A stretch of 64,000 nucleotides of DNA from Lumbricus terrestris (lineage: Eukaryota > Annelida > Clitellata > Crassiclitellata > Lumbricidae). The DNA lies in the NCBI GenBank assembly GCA_949752735.1, contig OX457042.1, forward strand, positions 21,791,349 to 21,855,348, written 5' to 3'. The notes under the pieces are model-generated. The model worked only from the letters and a program-made list of their open reading frames with translations. It was not told the DNA's origin and did no database searches. The position numbers and the translations under genes were made by a program. Below are positions 42,614 to 64,000 of the stretch, piece by piece. Every line of letters begins with the position of its first letter. The first letter of the stretch is position 1.

Positions 42614-42810
42614 AAGTGCCGGTCGCTAAAGGGCACGGCCAACACATTATAACACACCCTAATATTACAGTTAATAAATTAATCAGGGATTCTCCACTAT
42701 GATCTATCTACATGACAACCTCTGACCGACCCCTCAAACCTAATCACTGGGTTGGAAAAGTCTCTGTGCCCATCAGCCATATCAACAAATCGGTTGTCTT
42801 CTCAACGTGT

Positions 42811-57877
<15,067 letters not shown>

Positions 57878-60468
57878 CTTGAAAACAGAAAAAACAACAG
57901 CAGCTAAAATAAAATGTCATAAATTGCAGTAATACAGTAATATCATATCACAATACAAAATCCTGATCACTTTTTGACCTCCCATTGCAGCCGATATTTT
58001 AATAATGTTTACCGTCTTATTCGTGTTCTACGGACTGTTACAATTGGTTGCAATAAAGTCTTGATTCATTGATTGATTGGTTGATTGATTAGTTGATTGA
58101 TTGAAGCCGCCCGTGAGTATCTTTTTGAAGAGTTGCTAATGCTCTGATTGAAAGACTAAATGCAATTAAATATATATTATATATGTATATATTATATATT
58201 ATATATATTATATATTATATATATATCTGTTCGATCGCCGTGGTTTGGCGCCTATTCAGGCTCTCAACAGGTGCTCAACAGAAGACTAACCATGTAGATT
58301 GTGCGTTCAATTGATCCAATGGCGCTAATCACCGAACTTGATCCTGCTATATGATATTATTGTTACATTTGACATCAGCTGTCTATACTGCTCAAGCGCA
58401 TTCACTGTTGGCTTTCAATAGAAATTACTTCAAAGATCCACAATAGCACAATAACAATAATTATCAGTGCGGAATCCATTGTTGATTATTGTTGATTTGC
58501 ACTGTCCTTTCGTGTTGTTTTTTGTATTGCTACATTATCAATGTATTATAATTTCTTAAGTGCAGTGACTGTATCTTATTACCAGGCAGTTAATGTCATC
58601 ACCAAAACCGCAACGTTCTGGCTAAATCATTTTTAGTAGTTCGATGCCAGTTTTCAGACACCGCTTAGAAGAAAATGAAGTTGAGGCCAGTTCTGGGCAG
58701 TGGTGACCAGCATCTCCCTCTTGATGCTGGTACAGGTGTAAACTAGCCACCCCCACCTCATCGCATCTCTTCAGAACCCCCACAAAGGTCATATGATATA
58801 GGCCCTATCTTCAACTGGCATTGTAATTTGAGGCTCACAGCAGAAACATCATTTCCCCTTCAACAAAAACCAATAAAAATTTTCAACGCCAAGCAATTCG
58901 AAGAACAGCAGGAGACCGTCATCAGCAAATTGGATTTGAATGATTTTTCAGGCGATAAATCCAACGTGCCACCTCACAGAAGAAGACGCACAAGCCAAAT
59001 CCGGAATCAAATGCCACAACAGTATTACACTTGCCTTGCATGACCGTCATTCATTGCCTTACCGTCTAAATAAGTCATCGTTTCTGCCTTGAGGTAGCAC
59101 AAATGCAATGTTTTATATATTATATAATGTTATATCTATATTTAATTATAATATTATATAAATATATATATATTCAGTTGTCCGCAAGCCAATTTGTGTT
59201 TTTTTCAATGATATTTTTGTCATGTGACTCATGTCCATTCCTATTGACAAAGGTTTCAATAAAGACTTGATTGATTGCTCGATCAATCAATCGATTAATA
59301 GATTGATATTATATATATAATATATATATATATATTAGAAATTTTGGGTTCCATACAGCAGCAGCCTTAGATGGACTAGCAGGCATATTACGCCTTGCAA
59401 CGCCATGCTGTTGCCCATTGTGGTATGGTTTTTTCTATATACATGTATGACATCTTATGCAATGCAAAGCAATGCAAAGCTAAACTATGTTATGGTAAGC
59501 AACTGACAAATACTGTCCTGACCTTGGCTTTATTACCCACATAAATCTCTATCTGGTTGCCTGTCTCTGTCATTATATCTCTCTCTTTGTCTTTCTCTCT
59601 CTTTGCCTCTGTCTCTATCTTTCTCATGCAGGACGACATTTCATTAGGCATACACCAGTTTCTTGCATTTCCAAGTAGACAAGCAAATAGTCAGCATATT
59701 AATATCTTTAATTGGCACACAGCCAAGAGGTGTGTCATACTTATCACCTTCGCTGTTGTCTTTATATCTTTTCTATTTGTCTTTCTCTGCGTGCATCTGT
59801 CTGTCTGTCTGTCTGCCTATCTGTCTGTTTGTTCCTATTCGACAGTTGCGTTTGCGCTTGTCGCGAATAAGCTTATGCACGTATATGCGGACTAAACAGT
59901 ACGCGTCAGTAATTCGACTAGTCCTTCCTGCTTACAAATTTCGTGGTCCATATAAACCGCCTTCAGCTGAAAAAGGTGACACCAGACACTCCAGTGGTGT
60001 CGGCTTGATCCTTTGATGCAACCATTGCGCCATCTTTGATGACTAGTTTGTCTGCGATCCTTGTGGGGCAGAGTATCCGAAGACTTTTTATGAGAGTGAG
60101 AGTGTTCTTTCTTTCCCATGGCGCACTATATACATCTAGGGGATTCTAGTGGATTCAACGCATCTATTTAGCTAGACAAAGTCGTTCGGCTGGTTACAGT
60201 TTAACTGTTTGGACTGGCACTGGTAGTAAATAGCGGCAGTGATGAAGTTATCTAAACGAAGGCAGATTGGTTTAGTTTATACGACCACAACTCAGCCTGT
60301 TTGTTCACAGGTCTTCAAGAGAACTCGTTTCAGCTGTGTTTTCAACTAAAGAAACCTTGCCCTCGCCTGCACACAGCGACCTATGGCCGAGCTTAAACCT
60401 CTGATCTATGACGATCATAATAACACTATACATAAACACATAGGCCTACATTATAGGCACATACATGT

Positions 60469-61203
60469 CAGGGTTGGGCTAACGGCCGCAAAGACCTAGT
60501 TTTGCTTTAACATTGACAAAAACCGGTTTTTACAAGTTGTTGCCGGTTTTTTCGGGGGTTTTCCGGAGTAAAGGCAGACAAATGAAAATCATATTTCATT
60601 GCACAGACAGACTGTATAGTTATAATGAATGCTTCCTTTGAGAGATTAAAATTTATTCACTAAACCTATATTACCCCACATAGTTTAAACACAGTTAAGT
60701 TGAGATCTGAAAAGCTTAATGTATACATTTCAACAGTTCAACTACGATGTAATGTAACTGGCAACATGATAGATGGGCCTATTGGCATGTAACAAAAATG
60801 CTATAGTCATGCAGTTTCATCTTGCTGTGAAGCAAGGAAAGCACAAAATCAGTTTTGCACATTTCTGTGCATCTGGTTAGTCGATTTTGAAGTTTTGATT
60901 GAATATAATTATATGTCCAAAGTTTGAGAAATAGGCCTAAAGTTCAATGCCAGCAGCAGAAGAGGATGGCATGCCCGTGAAGCGTGATCATTGCAATAAT
61001 ATGCATTAGACCTTTGGAATGTTTACCCAGTTTGATTTCCAACTCCAAGCCACCATCTGTCCCAAACTGTGAAGATCCTATATTTTATTGCCACCATAAT
61101 TTATAGTTGCTATTTTTGCCAATAGATTTTCGCCATTTTGTCAACTTGTTGACGGCCAACAGTTATAACCGGTTTTTGCCAGGGCAATAGCTTGTCAACC
61201 CTG
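60469..61203. mobile_element. Candidate hAT-like MITE
   Basis: Ends CAGGGTTGGGCTAACGGCC and AGCTTGTCAACCCTG; both ends also share ACCGGTTTTT just inside, in inverted order. Flanks ATACATGT and ATAAATAT match at 6 of 8 bases. No transposase. Confidence 0.6.
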
Positions 61204-61231
61204 ATAAATATGCATACATACACAAATATGT

Positions 61232-61437
61232 ATGTGCACTTGTTATAGCGTCCCTTCAAGCACTCTACTCAGAGGCGCTCCCGACTGCAGAGTGGACACT
61301 GCATCGAGTTTCACGCCGAAGCGCTGAGCAATTGCGAGTGAAGGACTTGCCCAAGGTCCCTACGGGGCGACTTGAGGCGGATTCGAACCTTCAGGCTTCA
61401 AGGCAGCGACGCCACCACTACACCACCGCGCCCCACA
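61232..61437 (-). repeat. tRNA-derived SINE (family 1), best copy
   Basis: On the minus strand GGGGCGCGGTGGTGTAGTGG (box A), AAGGTTCGAATCCGCC (box B), then body ending GGGACGCTATAACAAG. The least degenerate copy in the window. Confidence 0.9.
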
Positions 61438-62061
61438 TGAATAAAATAAATAAATACATGCACATGCACCTACAAACACATTTACGTACGTGTATAATGT
61501 ATATACACATGTACATAGACCTACAATACATAAATAATAAATGCAAGCACATACGTAAATAAATAAATTATAATGTTGAACCTGACCCATTTCAGGCACG
61601 ATTGTCGAAAGATCCTAAAACTCAAGTCTTCTTGAAGTTCTCTTGTAGGAAGGTCAATGTCCTCCAATAAATATTGAAATAAAATTATGGTCCCTCTTTA
61701 TACCTGAAGAGCTGTTAGGCTTCCAAATTGTGCTTTGTAACGTACATGTACTTGAAAACGCTCAGACACCCAAGCCCATACATGCATATGTAAATGTGCA
61801 TACATACATAATTCATATGCTATATACATGAACCACGCAGCTTACAAGTGTGCATACAAGGATACATGTAAGCATACGCGCATTCACGCATGCATGCGCG
61901 CATTCACGCATGCATGCATGCACGCCTGCACACACACACGCACACAAACACACATATACACATACATACATGCATACATACATACGTACGTACATGTACG
62001 TACATGTACCTACATGCACCGACATGTACATACAGCTCATAATGGAAAACTAGTAAATGTG

Positions 62062-62122
<61 letters not shown>
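62062..62122. repeat. (TA)n microsatellite
   Basis: TA dinucleotide run of about 58 bp. Confidence 0.92.
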
Positions 62123-62477
62123 GTTGACCAGAGATGTTGCAATGCGATCGGTTTCTGATCTGCCAGCAAAGCCAGATATACGAGCCGTTAAATTCCACCT
62201 CAGATTATATATGAGCATAAGAAAGATTCTTGCAAGGACTCAATGGAAAGCGATCTATAAATAGACGGATCTCTCATTGCGTCATGGAGACCACCATCAC
62301 GACTTAATGCCCTGTGCATTGTGCATTAAGACAACGGCACTTGCAGCGTTGTAGAGGTCATTGTGTTACTTGCATGATCTTATTTATGCTTAACCGTAAT
62401 GGAATCCTGTCTAATCGAATCCACATTCTAGGTCTGATCGTATAATCTTAATGCAGATGCATAACTGGGAACATGGT

Positions 62478-62703
62478 CAGTGGCGGCGCCAGGATTTCAG
62501 TTTGGGGGGTTGAGTCCTCGCAGAGGATAATTTCCATTCTCATACACCAAAATTTCTGACGACTTTTTTAGTCATCCGGTCGAAAATCGTATAAATATTT
62601 CAGTTTTGCATGTCAAAAAAACCCGGCTGACCTTTTTTAGGGGGCTTGGCCTTTTATAGGGGGAGGGGTTTAGCCCCACTAGTCCTCCCTAGCGCCGCCA
62701 ATG
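62478..62703. mobile_element. hAT-type MITE, perfect 8-bp TSD
   Basis: 226 bp, ends CAGTGGCGGCGCCAGG and AGCGCCGCCAATG, flanked by AACATGGT on both sides. Confidence 0.88.
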
Positions 62704-62740
62704 AACATGGTAACGACTTGGCTTATTTGTTGTTGGTGGC

Positions 62741-63988
62741 AGGGGCGGATCCAGGAATTTTCGAAGGGGGGGCCAAAAATTTTTGGGCTGGGGTCGGAAA
62801 ATTTTTCGTTGATCTTTCGCTGAAAAATCTGATCAACTTTTTTAGTCGTTTTTGGCCGAAACCAGAGTTTAATTTAGCCCCCACCTCTGGGGGGATTGAG
62901 GTTTCCGGAGGGGTAGATAATTGACCGTCTGGAAGACAATCATGAGGCGCGCAGCGCCGAGAGTGGTAGGGGAGGGGTGTGGGGAGGAGATATGCCCCTC
63001 CCCACCAGAAACTTTTTGAATTTTCACATTGCAATGGTAGCATTTTAGGCTGTTATCTTAACAAAATAGCTGTACTTTTCAGTGCTTTTAAGAGTGCCAT
63101 AAGGTCTCAATAAAATTATAGACTTTACTTAAAAACTTCTTTCCCGAAAACTAGATGTTCTTTTTTAAGTAATCCGCCGGAAATCTTCAAAAAGGGTGTT
63201 CAATTTTCCTTCCCAAAAAACTGATGAAATTTTTTGGTCATCCGTGCGAAATCTTAAAAAAGGTGTTTAATTTTTTCTCTAAAAAGAGTGACGACTTTTT
63301 AGTCTTCCGTGCGAAATTTTCAAAAAAAGGTGTTCAATTTAGCATGCCAAAAAACTTATGACTTTTTGTAGTCATCCGTGCGAAATCTTAAAAAAGGTGT
63401 TTAATTTTTCGTCTAAAAAGAGTGATCACTTTTTAGTCTTCCATTCGAAAATTTCAAAAAAGGTGTTTAATTTCGCATCCCAAAAAACTGATGACTTTTT
63501 GTAGTCATCCGTGCGAAATCTTAAAAAAGGTGTTTAATTTTTCGTCTAAAAAGAGTGTTGACATTTTATTCTTCCGTGCGAAATTTTCAAAAAAGGTGTT
63601 CAATTTAGCATCCCAAAAAACTGATGACTTTTTGTAGTCATCCGTGCGAAATCTTAAAAAAGGTGTTTAATTTTTCGTCTAAAAAGAGTGATGACTTTTT
63701 AGTCTTCCGTTCGAAAATTTCAAATAAAGGTGTTTAATTTCGCATCCCAAAAAACTGATGACTTTTTGTAGTCATCCCTACGAAATATTAAAAAAGGTGT
63801 TTAATTTTTCGTCTAAAAAGAGTGATGACTTTTTATTCTTCCGTGCGAAATTTTCAAAAAAGGTGTTCAATTTCGCTTCCCAAAAAACCTATGAATTTTT
63901 AGTGAACCGTCCGAAATCTTCGAAAAGGTGTTCAATTTTCCTTCTAAAAAACTGATGACTTTTTAAGACTAGAATGAATAAAATACTT
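62741..63988 (-). repeat. Array element, right copy (inverse of 1777-2823)
   Basis: Starts GGGGCGGATCCAGGAATTTT, then the conserved unique part and nine or so alternating monomers of about 66 bp up to AGACTAGAATGAATAAAATA. Slightly longer than the left copy because it has more monomers. Confidence 0.87.
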
Positions 63989-64000
63989 CTCACTACTGAA

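Larger units (their letters stand above)
35577..42810. other. Intergenic region after PRKAB and UNC93-like (convergent)
   Basis: No exon recognised. It contains the 3' UTRs of both genes, hAT MITEs at 36252 and 37522, a short duplicated TTATATAATAATGC segment at about 39095-39160 and otherwise AT-rich DNA. The first AATAAA after PRKAB (36448) lies inside a MITE. Confidence 0.5.
57878..62477. other. Unassigned region, probably intron of UNC93-like
   Basis: No further UNC93 exon seen. It contains AT tracts at 58165-58225 and 59100-59170, an ATTGATTG-type tetranucleotide run at 58065-58105, a hAT-like element at 60469, a SINE at 61232 and ACAT repeats at 61800-62040. The open frame at 58828-59043 (plus) has ordinary composition but matches nothing I recognise. 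Confidence 0.5.

Noticed and set aside
59892..60119. Possible upstream UNC93-like exon (minus strand)
   Set aside because: FQLKAVYMDHEICKQEG does not match any UNC93 segment, lacks membrane character, and no phase-0 donor joining AFVTC was found.

Overview
This is animal (metazoan) nuclear DNA, almost certainly from a marine invertebrate; the species is not resolvable from the sequence. The coding sequence is split into many short exons with GT-AG introns, tRNA-derived SINEs, hAT-type MITEs and a Tc1/mariner element sit between them, and microsatellites are abundant. Nothing is prokaryotic. Most long open frames are artefacts of simple repeats.

Three real genes were rebuilt exon by exon. (1) FBXO11, minus strand, 25872 down to 11035: 19 coding exons, 2676 nt, 891 residues. 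Every splice phase agrees, from an initiator Met through an F-box, a right-handed parallel beta-helix of PbH1 repeats and a C-terminal UBR zinc-finger box to a stop. (2) The AMPK beta subunit (PRKAB type), plus strand, 28211-35576: 7 coding exons, 786 nt, 261 residues, with an N-myristoylation start, a CBM48 glycogen-binding module and the C-terminal alpha/gamma-binding domain. (3) The 3' part of an UNC93-like membrane protein gene, minus strand, 57877 down to 42811: three last exons, 178 residues, with a 12.8-kb intron; its 5' exons lie beyond the window. FBXO11 and PRKAB are head to head, 2.3 kb apart. FBXO11 acts in SCF ubiquitin ligation and PRKAB in AMPK energy sensing; no shared pathway is implied by their adjacency.

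Layout: 1-1.07 kb, a two-orientation 36-bp satellite; 1.78-2.82 kb, an AT-rich array element that recurs inverted at 62.74-63.99 kb; 3-8.7 kb, SINEs, nested MITEs and microsatellites; 8.7-11.0 kb, FBXO11 downstream flank or 3' UTR; 11.0-25.9 kb, FBXO11; 25.9-28.2 kb, the divergent intergenic region; 28.2-35.6 kb, PRKAB, with a complete but broken mariner in its last intron; 35.6-42.8 kb, intergenic with two hAT MITEs; 42.8-57.9 kb, UNC93-like, its large intron packed with repeats including a (TG)n tract of about 190 bp and a G-tract inverted repeat; 57.9-64 kb, repeats only.

The most unusual signal is that tandem repeats repeatedly abut splice sites. In PRKAB the exon-2 acceptor is copied four times in tandem, and in FBXO11 the exon-16 donor is copied four times; use of a copy would add an in-frame stop. 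Other arrays lie 10-75 nt from splice sites of FBXO11 exons 3, 6 and 8 and of an UNC93-like exon. The palindrome TAGGCCTA is also strongly over-represented (25 copies located), mostly at 45-57 kb, and at least ten MITEs carry perfect 8-bp target-site duplications.
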